Source of the DNA: Thalassospira lucentensis MCCC 1A00383 = DSM 14000
GTDB taxonomy: Bacteria > Pseudomonadota > Alphaproteobacteria > Rhodospirillales > Thalassospiraceae
Length of the DNA stretch: 64,000 bases
Direction of reading: 5' to 3'
NCBI RefSeq assembly: GCF_000421265.1
Contig: NZ_ATWN01000010.1
Coordinates: 1-64,000 of the forward strand
Below, piece by piece: positions 19,035 to 26,776 of the stretch (position 1 is the stretch's first letter; every line of letters begins with the position of its first letter). A model generated the notes under the pieces. That model was not told the origin of the DNA and searched no databases. It saw only the letters and a program-made list of their open reading frames with translations. The translations under genes and the position numbers were made by a program.

Positions 19035-19067
19035 TAAAAAATCCCGCGATAAAAAGCGGGATTTTTT
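19035..19067 (+). terminator. Terminator of the response regulator gene
   Basis: A compact hairpin AAAAAATCCCGC/GCGGGATTTTTT with an 8-base loop, 30 bases past the stop; strong on both strands. Confidence 0.92.
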
Positions 19068-19238
19068 GTCACAAACTTGAATGTCGCACGTCTTGGATAT
19101 CGCGCCGATTATCCACAGAAACCCGAAAAATCCGATTTTATCTGTAATTAACAGGAATATCGCATTTTAAACGCCATTTTTGCCAATTTTTTGGGTTAAA
19201 ATGAAATTATGGCCATTTAAAACCACCTTAATTGCCAG

Positions 19239-19934
19239 TTAATACCCACGAGATCCGAAAATCGCTGTCCCAACCCGGACATGCGTCGCACCAAACCGAA
19301 TTGCGGCCTCATAATCACCGCTCATACCCATGCTTCTGATCGCAATCCCGCGACGATCGGCAATCTTGCCCAACAATAAAAAATGCGGTGCCGGTTCTTC
19401 ATCGACCGGTGGAATGCACATCAATCCCGTAATCGGCAAATTCAACTCATCGCGGCACATGGCGATAAATTCATCCGCATCGCCGGGGGCGATACCAGCC
19501 TTTTGCGGTTCTTCACCTGTATTGATCTGAATGAAAAGATCCGGGCAAGAACCGGTCGCATCACGGTGCTTTGCCAAGGCGCGCGCCAATTTTGGACGAT
19601 CCACCGTCTCAATCACATCAAACAATCGGGCAGCGTCCTTGACCTTATTGGTTTGAAGCGGCCCGATCAGATGCAATTCCACATCGGGAAATTCATCGCG
19701 CAAGCCCGGCCATTTTCCCGCCGCTTCCTGCACCCGGTTTTCACCAAAAACCCGTCGTCCTTCAACCAATGCCGTGCGCACATGATCTGCTTCGTGGTTT
19801 TTTGACACACAGACCAGCGTCACCGCATCTGGATCACGATCAGCCGCCTTACAGGCGGCATTGATATTGTCCTGAATATCGCGCAGGTTCTGTGCAACAT
19901 CGCTATTGCCAGATGACAGATCATGATCGCTCAT
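19239..19934 (-). CDS. YggS/PLPBP-family pyridoxal phosphate homeostasis protein
   Basis: A 231-residue protein of the YggS/PROSC family. VTLVCVSKNHEADHVR carries the PLP-binding Lys; FGENRVQEA, LIGPLQTNKVK and FIQINTGEEPQKAGI are family signatures, and the C-terminus SMGMSGDYEAAIRFGATHVRVG holds the phosphate-binding loop. It has no known enzyme activity and buffers cellular PLP and amino/keto acid pools. It is divergent from the ThiE-like gene with 54 bases between them. Confidence 0.95.
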   Translation of the reverse strand: MSDHDLSSGNSDVAQNLRDIQDNINAACKAADRDPDAVTLVCVSKNHEADHVRTALVEGRRVFGENRVQEAAGKWPGLRDEFPDVELHLIGPLQTNKVKDAARLFDVIETVDRPKLARALAKHRDATGSCPDLFIQINTGEEPQKAGIAPGDADEFIAMCRDELNLPITGLMCIPPVDEEPAPHFLLLGKIADRRGIAIRSMGMSGDYEAAIRFGATHVRVGTAIFGSRGY

Positions 19935-19988
19935 GGATGATGGATCCTAATGGTTTGAAATACGCCTTACGAAATCGGGATACTATCA

Positions 19989-20621
19989 ATGGACGCCTCC
20001 CTGTTAAAGCAGGCACACCAACTGAATTTACGCAATCGCGTTACCAATGGCCCTTTCCCACCGGTTATCCTCATGACCGATGACCAAAGACTGCCCGATC
20101 CGGTTGCGGCAATGACAAAACTGCCCCGTCACAGCATGGTGGTTTTTCGCCATTATGATCACCCTGGCCGGGCCAGCCTTGCGGCAAAACTGCGTTCGCA
20201 ATGCCGCCGTCTGGGCCACCGGATGCTGATTGCCAATGACGTTGCACTGGCACTGACCCTTGGGGCCGACGGGGTGCATCTGCCCGAATATCGCATCTGG
20301 CAGTCGCCATCGATCTATCGACAAATCCCAGACGGGTTGATCGTCACATCGGCCTGTCACAGCATGCCGACAGCGCGCAAACTGTGCCTTTTACCGGCAA
20401 GATTTCGCCCCGACGGCCTGTTCATTTCCCCGGTTTTTGCCACCCAAAGTCACCCCGGCGCATCCACCATGCCGTTTGACATTGTCCAGCGTATTGCCCG
20501 CATCTGCACACATCACGACATCAGCCCGATTGGACTTGGTGGAATCAATCGCGAAAATGTTGGGAAACTGCGCGGCTCAGCCCTTGCGTCTTTGGCCGGG
20601 ATCGGGTTTTCTGGGGCTTGA
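19989..20621 (+). CDS. Thiamine phosphate synthase (ThiE/TenI)-like TIM-barrel protein
   Basis: A 210-residue protein matching the TMP-TENI fold: LIANDVALALTLGADGVHLP, LFISPVFATQSHPGAST and PIGLGGINRENV correspond to the LINDR, GPVFPT and GGI phosphate-loop motifs of ThiE. The N-terminal pyrimidine-binding residues of true ThiE (RxKD-type motif) are not evident, so it may be a TenI-like or repurposed member rather than an active thiamine phosphate synthase. The gene is 17 bases upstream of the GT9-like gene, so the two are probably cotranscribed. Confidence 0.8.
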   Translation: MDASLLKQAHQLNLRNRVTNGPFPPVILMTDDQRLPDPVAAMTKLPRHSMVVFRHYDHPGRASLAAKLRSQCRRLGHRMLIANDVALALTLGADGVHLPEYRIWQSPSIYRQIPDGLIVTSACHSMPTARKLCLLPARFRPDGLFISPVFATQSHPGASTMPFDIVQRIARICTHHDISPIGLGGINRENVGKLRGSALASLAGIGFSGA

Positions 20622-20637
20622 TCACCCCCGCCGGTGC

Positions 20638-21897
20638 ATGGAGTATCGCCCCGCAATGCCCGCAAAGCCACACCATAAGCTGCATCCTGCCCGCAAGAAA
20701 TTCACCCGATTCGCATCCAAGGTGCCGTTTCAGTTCGGCCTACCCAATGTCAGCCCGACACTGGGTCAATCCTCGGACGGCAGCCCGATTTATTTCACGC
20801 GCACCACATCCTTGCTGCGCCAGCAGGCCTTGGCGACAGCACCCTCGGTCCAGATCAAGTCGGATGCCTTCCACCCCCGGGTCTTGCCCCGTGCGGCATG
20901 GTCGGAAACCGACTTTGCCAAATCCAGTGTTTTGTTTCTGATCCCCGATGATGCACTGGGCGATTGTGTTGGCATGGTGTTGTTCTTTCGCGCCTTTGCC
21001 CAAAAATACCCGGATGCAAAAATCGCTGTGCTTAACAGTGCCAGCGCATCGGATATTTTCGCCACGGTTGCCAACATCGAAATCTTCCAACTGTTCATAT
21101 CGTCAAAACAGCTCGCCCGGTTTGATCACGTGATTGATCTCAGCGAAATGGAAGGCTGGGATACAATCGCCCAGATGCCGGTTAACCCCGAAGAATCCCT
21201 ATGCACGGCCTTTGCCCTATCACCCATTACCCTGCCGGCGCGCCAACCAATGGCAAAGCCGGGCATGAACATCGGCATTTTGCCCATGGCCTCATCCCCC
21301 TTGCGCACCCTGCCCCCGGCATTGGTCCGCGACATCGCACAGATGCTTGGCGATGCTGGCCATAACGTCACCCTGATTTTAAACGCCTATCAGGGGGTCA
21401 TGCGCGCCTATAAAGACAGCATTGCCGCCGATGAGCTTGAAAATGTCACCATCATTGACGGGTTTCCCACGATTGGCCAACTGATCGGCTTTATGGAAAA
21501 ACAAGATTACGTCGTGCTGGCCGACAGCGGCCCGGCCCACATCACCAAGCTGTTTCAAACACCGGGCCTTGGGATTTACACATCCGCCGCGGCCAAGGTC
21601 CTGCAAGGCCGCCACACAAATTTACGCAACTGGCAAAGCAGCTATAGCGGCGACTTTTGCACCGCTCCCTGCGGCCTTGCCAAACTGCGTGCGACATCCA
21701 ATGGCCAGATCGGCTGCATGGGCAGCCTCAAAGTGCCATTTGACCAACTGGGCGATCTTCCCACAAGCAGCAACAAAGCTTTGGCCGAAAAGCTGGTTGT
21801 CGAATCAACCGTGCCCTGTGTCTCGCATTTGCAGTCTGATCAAGATGCGATTTTTCAAATGCTGGACGAAGATTTGAAAATGCCGACGACGCCATAA
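20638..21897 (+). CDS. Glycosyltransferase family 9 (heptosyltransferase)-like protein
   Basis: About 419 residues. The central part has GT9 features: LIPDDALGDCVGMVLFFRAFAQKYPDAK resembles the N-terminal D-x-x-G-D motif, and VVLADSGPAHITKLFQTPGLGIYTSA resembles the SGPxHxA nucleotide-sugar site of ADP-heptose transferases. The N-terminal 100 residues and a Cys-containing C-terminus (CTAPCGL) are less conserved. ATG 20638 follows the ThiE-like stop by 16 bases; ATG 20656 is an alternative. A role in envelope polysaccharide synthesis is inferred from the family only. It ends before the converging porin terminator. Confidence 0.75.
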   Translation: MEYRPAMPAKPHHKLHPARKKFTRFASKVPFQFGLPNVSPTLGQSSDGSPIYFTRTTSLLRQQALATAPSVQIKSDAFHPRVLPRAAWSETDFAKSSVLFLIPDDALGDCVGMVLFFRAFAQKYPDAKIAVLNSASASDIFATVANIEIFQLFISSKQLARFDHVIDLSEMEGWDTIAQMPVNPEESLCTAFALSPITLPARQPMAKPGMNIGILPMASSPLRTLPPALVRDIAQMLGDAGHNVTLILNAYQGVMRAYKDSIAADELENVTIIDGFPTIGQLIGFMEKQDYVVLADSGPAHITKLFQTPGLGIYTSAAAKVLQGRHTNLRNWQSSYSGDFCTAPCGLAKLRATSNGQIGCMGSLKVPFDQLGDLPTSSNKALAEKLVVESTVPCVSHLQSDQDAIFQMLDEDLKMPTTP

Positions 21898-21949
21898 GTC
21901 ATCGCGTCTTAATCGGTGCAATCATCAGCATCAAGCACGTCAGGCAGAC

Positions 21950-21985
21950 AAAAAAGAAGGAGGCGGCCAAAGCCACCTCCTTCAC
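21950..21985 (-). terminator. Terminator of the first porin gene
   Basis: On the minus strand, GAAGGAGG pairs with CCTCCTTC and is followed by TTTTTT. It is 24 bases past the porin stop. Confidence 0.9.
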
Positions 21986-22008
21986 ATCTGTCATCCAATT
22001 CCGAAGAA

Positions 22009-23040
22009 TTAGAAGTCGAGACGCAGACCGGTTACAACGCCGTAGCCGTCATTGTCGCCGCTGATGCCGCTGGTAGCAGAATTGTTGGTGCTGTCTGCTT
22101 CCTGGTCAAACCAATAGACAGAAGATTTCCAAGTCACGCCTGCACCAAGGGTGTAAGCCATGCCGAGGTCAACCGTGCTGATATCACCGCTGTTGTCAAC
22201 TTCTTCGTAACCATAGCCCAAGGACACGGTTGCTGCGTCCATCGCATAGGAAACACCAAGGTCAAACGCATCGAGGTCTTGGTTGGTAGCGTTCAGACCG
22301 TAGTCGTCTTCGGTGTGACCATAAGAACCACCAACGGTGAAGTTGCCAAAGCCAACAGTCGAACCAAGACCGTACCAGTAACCGTCTTCAGAATGTTCGC
22401 CGGTGGCAGAAAGACCAAGAGCAACACCGTTGAAGTCATGATCAAAGGCAAGTGCACCAGAAACGATGCTATCACCGCCGCCGTCTGTGCCATTGTAGCT
22501 GTTGCTACCATTGCGCTGGCTGTCGTCAGCATACGACGCACCGGCACGGAAACCACCGAAGGACGGGGTGAAGTAGCTAACGCGGTTCTGATCGCCACTC
22601 GAACGGATGGTATCGATCAAATATGCATCGACCCAGTTTGACAAATCACCATCGTTGACGCCAACCGGACCAACCGACGGTGCCCGCAGAGCCATTGAGT
22701 CAGCTGCACTGTCGTTCTTACCCATTTCGATGCGACCAAAGCCACCGTTTACGAACAGGTACTGTTCGTCAATCTGATCGCCAGAGGTTTCGCCTTCGAG
22801 CTCGATTTTGGCACCAACTTCAATGCCGTTATCAAGGGTGGTTTTGCCCGAGAAGTAAACTTCGGTATCGGACTGGAATGCATTGTTACGGCCACCTGAC
22901 GGAGTGTTGTCCTGGTCAGAGAAACCAGCCCACTGTTCCATGTAACCACCAACTTCAAGCTGGATTTTTTCGGACGCCTGTGCGGAACCGGCAAAAGCAA
23001 CGGCGGCGAGTGCGCTGGAAGCAAAAAGAATCTTTTTCAT
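22009..23040 (-). CDS. Outer-membrane porin (paralogue 1)
   Basis: A 343-residue protein with an N-terminal signal peptide (MKKILFASSALAAVAFAGSA, cleavage after AQA) and a mature part made of alternating Gly/aromatic/acidic beta strands ending in a C-terminal Phe (GLRLDF), the outer-membrane insertion signal. This fits the 16-strand general porin family of alphaproteobacteria. It shares the N-terminal GGYMEQWxGFxDQDN and the TLDNGIEVGAKIELEGE segment with the second porin at 23687-24751, so the two are paralogues. A GAGGG ribosome site precedes ATG 23040. Its promoter overlaps a palindrome. Confidence 0.94.
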   Translation of the reverse strand: MKKILFASSALAAVAFAGSAQASEKIQLEVGGYMEQWAGFSDQDNTPSGGRNNAFQSDTEVYFSGKTTLDNGIEVGAKIELEGETSGDQIDEQYLFVNGGFGRIEMGKNDSAADSMALRAPSVGPVGVNDGDLSNWVDAYLIDTIRSSGDQNRVSYFTPSFGGFRAGASYADDSQRNGSNSYNGTDGGGDSIVSGALAFDHDFNGVALGLSATGEHSEDGYWYGLGSTVGFGNFTVGGSYGHTEDDYGLNATNQDLDAFDLGVSYAMDAATVSLGYGYEEVDNSGDISTVDLGMAYTLGAGVTWKSSVYWFDQEADSTNNSATSGISGDNDGYGVVTGLRLDF

Positions 23041-23114
23041 CGTAACCCTCGAGATAAAAATTGGTTTGAGACGAAGGGGAATGAACCGAGCGGCCCTTCG
23101 ATCTGTCGAGAGCC

Positions 23115-23143
23115 ATAAAACCCATCAAATGACCCTGGGTCAA
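23115..23143 (-). promoter_or_regulatory. Predicted porin-1 promoter with overlapping palindromic operator
   Basis: Read on the minus strand, TTGACC (23143-23138), a 17-base spacer and TTTTAT (23120-23115) form a sigma-70-like promoter. The -35 element lies inside the perfect palindrome TGACCCTGGGTCA (23130-23142). A regulator bound there would block or modulate the polymerase. Confidence 0.5.
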
Positions 23144-23314
23144 TATTAATAAATGACCATTAGTTATTTATATATCGCAATGTTGCATTTTTGTCACTCA
23201 ACTGGCCGTATAGTCTATATTTTTACTGATTACTCGTCTTATTATTTCATCATACACACCTACATGATCAGGAAACCACATAAATAAGTCACATAAATAA
23301 ATAATGGTCATTTA
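23127..23314. repeat. AAATGACC repeats and a 13-bp inverted repeat upstream of porin 1
   Basis: AAATGACC occurs at 23127-23134 and, exactly 24 bases on, at 23151-23158. Its complement GGTCATTT occurs at 23306-23313. The longer form TAAATGACCATTA (23150-23162) is perfectly inverted as TAATGGTCATTTA at 23302-23314. These look like binding sites of one regulator, possibly acting through a DNA loop. Confidence 0.55.
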
Positions 23315-23629
23315 AATATGATGAAAAACATATTCCCTACAGTCGATTGAAAAATCACAGGGATTTAGCGATTGAGGGAATGATAATGCGGCATGTGTGG
23401 ACGTTGTGGATGGTCTAGGACCTAGCCTCTTACCTTGGGGAAACCTGCACACACTTGAACGATTTGCCAGAACCGGTTTCACGTAAGCCATCGTTAAAAA
23501 CGGTTGGAAAGCCCAACAACCCACTTATCTAGAACCCGAAACCGCGAAGAAATCTATTAGCCCGCAAAATCTTAACGTCCCACCAGCAGTTTGATCGCTT
23601 TAGGATTTGCTCAACATAGCAACAAACAA
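23315..23629. other. Unassigned intergenic segment between the two porin genes
   Basis: About 315 bases without a credible protein gene. Its composition is less AT-rich than the flanking promoter region. It has several short hairpins (CTAGGACCTAG near 23415, AACGAT/ATCGTT around 23458-23494, GTTGG/CCAAC around 23503-23517). It could be a small RNA or decayed coding sequence; I recognise neither. Confidence 0.3.
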
Positions 23630-23662
23630 AAAAAGAAGGGGGTGGAAAATCCACCCCCTTCA
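23630..23662 (-). terminator. Terminator of the second porin gene
   Basis: GAAGGGGGTGGA pairs perfectly with TCCACCCCCTTC around a 3-base loop; the minus strand then reads TTTTTTT. Very strong. Confidence 0.95.
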
Positions 23663-23686
23663 ACTCTTCAGCTAATCCGATAAGGA

Positions 23687-24751
23687 TTAGAAGGAAAGAG
23701 CAAGACCGGTAACAGCGCCGTAACCTTCGTTATCGGCAACACCAGCAAGGTCACGCTCGTTCTCGAACCAGAATACCGAGGATTTCCAGCTCACACCAGC
23801 ACCGAGGGTGTAAGCAAGACCCAAGTGAACATGGTCCAAAGTAGATTCGCCACGGCTCGTTACGGTGCCAGCAGCATTGGTGATGGTAGCACCACCTTCG
23901 TCTTCACCGTGGAAGTAGGTCAGGGTCACTTCAGCGGCATCCATGCTGTAGCCAACACCAAAATCATAACCGTCGGTTGCGCGGTTGGTTGCGCCAACAC
24001 CAGCATTGTACTCGTCATTGGCTGCACCGTAAGAACCGCCAACAGAGAACGCACCGAAGCCAACATTGGCACCGACATGGTAGTTACGACCATCGTCCGA
24101 ATCGCCTTCGGCCATACCGGAAACTTTGATCGAAACCGCATCGAAATCGCCGATATATTCAACGCCGGCTGCATAACGTGAATCGCCGCCGTTTGCCGTG
24201 TCGTTGTTTTCCGAGGTATCGTCATCGGTGTAGGAAAGACCAGCGCGGAAACCGCCAAGAACCGGGGTGTAATAGGTGACTTTCTTGGCATCGCTGTAGC
24301 CATAGATGTTGGCCTTAACGTTGCCATCAATGTCAACCCAGTTACCCAGATCGCCATCCTGTGCGTTAACCGGACCGGTCGACGGTGCGATGGTCAGCAT
24401 GTCGGTCTGCGGGCCATCTTCAGCACCAAGCTTGACTTGGCCAAAGCCACCATTGACGTACAGGTACTGTTCGTCAACCATGGTGCCGGAGTTGCCGCCT
24501 TCACCTTCGAGTTCGATTTTAGCACCAACTTCGATGCCGTTATCGAGCGTGGTCGAACCCGAGAAGTGAACTTCGGTGTCAGACTGGAAAGCGTTCGGAC
24601 GACCGCCAGCAGCATAATTGTCCTGATCAGCAAAACCCATCCACTGTTCCATGTAACCACCAACCGAAAGGCTGATTTTTTCGGAAGCCGAAGCCTGGCC
24701 TGCGAATGCGACAGCGACGAGTGCGCTGGAAGCAACAAGAATCTTTTTCAT
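23687..24751 (-). CDS. Outer-membrane porin (paralogue 2)
   Basis: A 354-residue porin with signal peptide MKKILVASSALVAVAFAGQA and a C-terminal beta strand ending in Phe (GLALSF). Its architecture is the same as that of the neighbouring porin 1, with the closest similarity in the first 80 residues and the last strands, and variable loops between. ATG 24751 is preferred because GAGGG lies 5-7 bases upstream; a TTG four codons earlier is the other option. It forms channels for small hydrophilic solutes in the outer membrane. Tandem porin pairs of this kind commonly arise by duplication. Confidence 0.94.
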   Translation of the reverse strand: MKKILVASSALVAVAFAGQASASEKISLSVGGYMEQWMGFADQDNYAAGGRPNAFQSDTEVHFSGSTTLDNGIEVGAKIELEGEGGNSGTMVDEQYLYVNGGFGQVKLGAEDGPQTDMLTIAPSTGPVNAQDGDLGNWVDIDGNVKANIYGYSDAKKVTYYTPVLGGFRAGLSYTDDDTSENNDTANGGDSRYAAGVEYIGDFDAVSIKVSGMAEGDSDDGRNYHVGANVGFGAFSVGGSYGAANDEYNAGVGATNRATDGYDFGVGYSMDAAEVTLTYFHGEDEGGATITNAAGTVTSRGESTLDHVHLGLAYTLGAGVSWKSSVFWFENERDLAGVADNEGYGAVTGLALSF

Positions 24752-24860
24752 CTTTTCCCTCAACGTCTTTGCAAGCGTTTTACGCTACAAAAATTATTTG
24801 GACAGCTTATGCCGCCCGGTTCGAGAAGCATGGAGCCATCAAACGATCGCACCGTCAAGC

Positions 24861-24899
24861 AACACTGTGTCCAAAATGATACATTGATCAAACACTGTG
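24861..24899. repeat. Direct repeat AACACTGTG, 30-base period
   Basis: AACACTGTG occurs at 24861-24869 and 24891-24899, with a start-to-start distance of 30 bases (about three helical turns). It lies in the divergent promoter region between porin 2 and the DUF3576 gene, just upstream of the predicted -35 at 24924. An operator role is inferred. Confidence 0.4.
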
Positions 24900-24923
24900 G
24901 CACAAAAAGCACACCGGTTTTCT

Positions 24924-24952
24924 TTGATCACAAACCCGATCCGCCCTATATT
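24924..24952 (+). promoter_or_regulatory. Predicted sigma-70 promoter of the DUF3576-lptE-holA operon
   Basis: TTGATC (24924-24929), a 17-base spacer and TATATT (24947-24952) lie 40 bases before the first start codon at 24992. Confidence 0.6.
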
Positions 24953-24991
24953 CGCAGAAATTTTGCATCACAATGATCTTAAAGGCCGGAA

Positions 24992-25555
24992 ATGGTGACC
25001 TTTTCTTCGTTCAAATCTTTGGTCCTTGGCGTCGGATTCGCCGTAGTATTGGCGGGCTGTTCTTCAAGCTCTGTCGATTATGACCAGTTCCCCGGATCAG
25101 CAAACTCAAACGAGCGTGTAAATGGTCGCACCATGACCCGTGCGCAGGAGAACGAACAAGGTACCATCTTTGGTGACGGTCTAAACCTGTTTGGCGGCGA
25201 GGATTCCAAGAAAGGCACCGGATCGGGCATCGGCGTAAACAGCTTCTTATGGCGTGCGACACTCGACACCCTGTCCTTTATGCCTCTTAACTCAGCCGAT
25301 CCGTTTGGCGGGGTGATCATTACCGACTGGTACACGCCCGGTGAAACGCCAAATGAGCGGTTCAAGCTGACGGCTTATATCCTTGGCACAGCCCTTCGGT
25401 CGGACGCGATTAAGGTTTCGGTTTTCCGCCAAGTCAATGTCGGCCCCAATCAGTGGCAGGATGCCGTGGTCGAACCGGGTACAGTCACATCGATGGAAGA
25501 CGCCATCCTCACCCGCGCCCGCCAGTTGCGAATCGATAGCGCAACCGCCGAGTAG
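24992..25555 (+). CDS. DUF3576 domain lipoprotein
   Basis: A 187-residue protein with a lipoprotein signal (lipobox LAGC, Cys23) and a DUF3576 body: SFLWRATLDTLSFMPLNSADPFGGVIITDWY and the ERFKLTAYILGTALRSDAIKVSVFR region are typical. The function is unknown. In alphaproteobacteria this gene usually precedes leuS, lptE and holA, which suggests a link to outer-membrane assembly. Here it is followed four bases later by a LeuS-like remnant, then lptE and holA, so the operon order is kept. A promoter is predicted at 24924-24952. Confidence 0.93.
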   Translation: MVTFSSFKSLVLGVGFAVVLAGCSSSSVDYDQFPGSANSNERVNGRTMTRAQENEQGTIFGDGLNLFGGEDSKKGTGSGIGVNSFLWRATLDTLSFMPLNSADPFGGVIITDWYTPGETPNERFKLTAYILGTALRSDAIKVSVFRQVNVGPNQWQDAVVEPGTVTSMEDAILTRARQLRIDSATAE

Positions 25556-25559
25556 GCTG

Positions 25560-26243
25560 ATGGACGATACCTCTTTATATATATCGCCTGAATACAACCC
25601 CCATTCGCTGATACGCGATTGGGGGTTCTTCGTTGAACAGCAACGCCCCGATATATATGCAGCACTTTCCGGACCACTTAGCCCCCTGCGCCAGACACTT
25701 GCCGCCTCCATTACCACAATGGCAGGCGGAGAGTTTGTCGCAACCCCGACCACTTCGGGAAAAGTCACCACGGATTTTGTTGTACCAGATGCCCGAACGA
25801 TGTGTCAGGAAGTCGGTCTTGATGTCCTCACCCTTGCCTTGCTGGCAGATGTCCCGCTGCACAGACCGCTTCAAATCACACAAAACGCTCTGATTGGCCA
25901 TTGGCGCTGGCTGCGTCTGGTCTGGCGTACATTGGCTGATGCAAAACCCGCAACCAGATGCGTTGACACAATGCCAGCGACACCCAAAAGCACCTTTGCC
26001 ACACTATATCCGGCACTGGTGGCAGGACGGAGTAACGTTGCCATCGCCAATCTTCGAACAATGTTTCAAAACCTGACAGCTCATTACGAGACAGAAAGTG
26101 TGCAAAACAGCCTCCCAGAAAGCCAGGATGCCCTTCATTCTTTCCTTGCCAATCTCACTCTGTTTTGCCCTTTTATCGGTTACGACCTATTGTGTCGCCA
26201 CGGTCTGATGAAAGCTCCTTGGATAAAAGGTTCTATCGAATGA
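25560..26243 (+). CDS. Truncated leucyl-tRNA synthetase-like protein lacking the catalytic core
   Basis: A 227-residue ORF at the position where leuS sits in related genomes. Residues about 67-122 align by eye with the LeuS stretch from after KMSKS into the anticodon-binding domain: VVPDARTMCQEVGLDVLTLA matches the DP-x-M-x-E-x-YGAD-x-x-RLF pattern, and GHWRWLRLVWRTL matches GA-x-RF-x-x-R-x-WRLV. Residues 148-162 (SNVAIANLRTMFQNL) and 203-221 (CPFIGYDLL ... APW) match later LeuS helices. YNP and Trp21 near the N-terminus resemble the LeuS start. HIGH, the editing domain, KMSKS and the C-terminal tail are missing (LeuS is about 860 residues), so it cannot be an active synthetase. The frame is intact, four bases after DUF3576 and overlapping lptE by ATGA. 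Codon use is looser than its neighbours (ATA, GGA). It could be a decaying remnant or a repurposed RNA-binding protein. Confidence 0.75.
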   Translation: MDDTSLYISPEYNPHSLIRDWGFFVEQQRPDIYAALSGPLSPLRQTLAASITTMAGGEFVATPTTSGKVTTDFVVPDARTMCQEVGLDVLTLALLADVPLHRPLQITQNALIGHWRWLRLVWRTLADAKPATRCVDTMPATPKSTFATLYPALVAGRSNVAIANLRTMFQNLTAHYETESVQNSLPESQDALHSFLANLTLFCPFIGYDLLCRHGLMKAPWIKGSIE

Positions 26244-26749
26244 AATTGCGCGCCCTTTTCCCGGTAATCACCATGGTTGCCCTGATGTCTCTGAGTGCCT
26301 GCGGCTTTCGCCCGCTCTATGCAGAAGATCGCAGTGGACAAAGCACGACAACCGATATGTCACAGGTTGAGGTCAGCTTGATCAATGACCGTGTTGGTCA
26401 AATAACGCGCAATCTTTTGATCGAAACCCTCACACCCCGTGGTCAAGTTACCAACCCGGCCTACACATTGGATGTCAAAGTATCCGAGTCGACCAGCGAA
26501 CAGGGCTTTACCAAAGACAACGAAGCGACAATTGCCGACTATTTGCTTGAAGCAACCTATCAACTAACCCGCAAGTCCGACGCCACACTGTTGCGTCAGG
26601 GCTTCGTAAGGGCACGCACTAGTTACAACATCGTCGATTCGGACTTCGCCAGCCTCGAAGCAGAAAAAGCCGCCCGTCGTGACGCCGCGCGCAATCTGGC
26701 ACAGCAAATCGCCAATCAGGTTGCGGTTGGCCTGCGCGCCATTCCGTAA
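26240..26749 (+). CDS. lptE: LPS-assembly lipoprotein LptE
   Basis: A 169-residue lipoprotein: lipobox LSAC with Cys21, then the family signature CGFRPLY. It plugs the LptD barrel that inserts lipopolysaccharide into the outer membrane. The start ATG overlaps the stop of the LeuS-like ORF (ATGA), implying translational coupling. holA follows after 27 bases. Length and C-terminal helix (AARRDAARNLAQQIANQV) are typical. Confidence 0.95.
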   Translation: MKLRALFPVITMVALMSLSACGFRPLYAEDRSGQSTTTDMSQVEVSLINDRVGQITRNLLIETLTPRGQVTNPAYTLDVKVSESTSEQGFTKDNEATIADYLLEATYQLTRKSDATLLRQGFVRARTSYNIVDSDFASLEAEKAARRDAARNLAQQIANQVAVGLRAIP

Positions 26750-26776
26750 GGCCTCTCTGGAAGACATATCTGATCC

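Noticed and set aside
23475-23490. parS-like half site GGTTTCACGT in the porin gap
   Set aside because: Only about 12 of 16 positions match; the second half is lost, so ParB binding is not expected.
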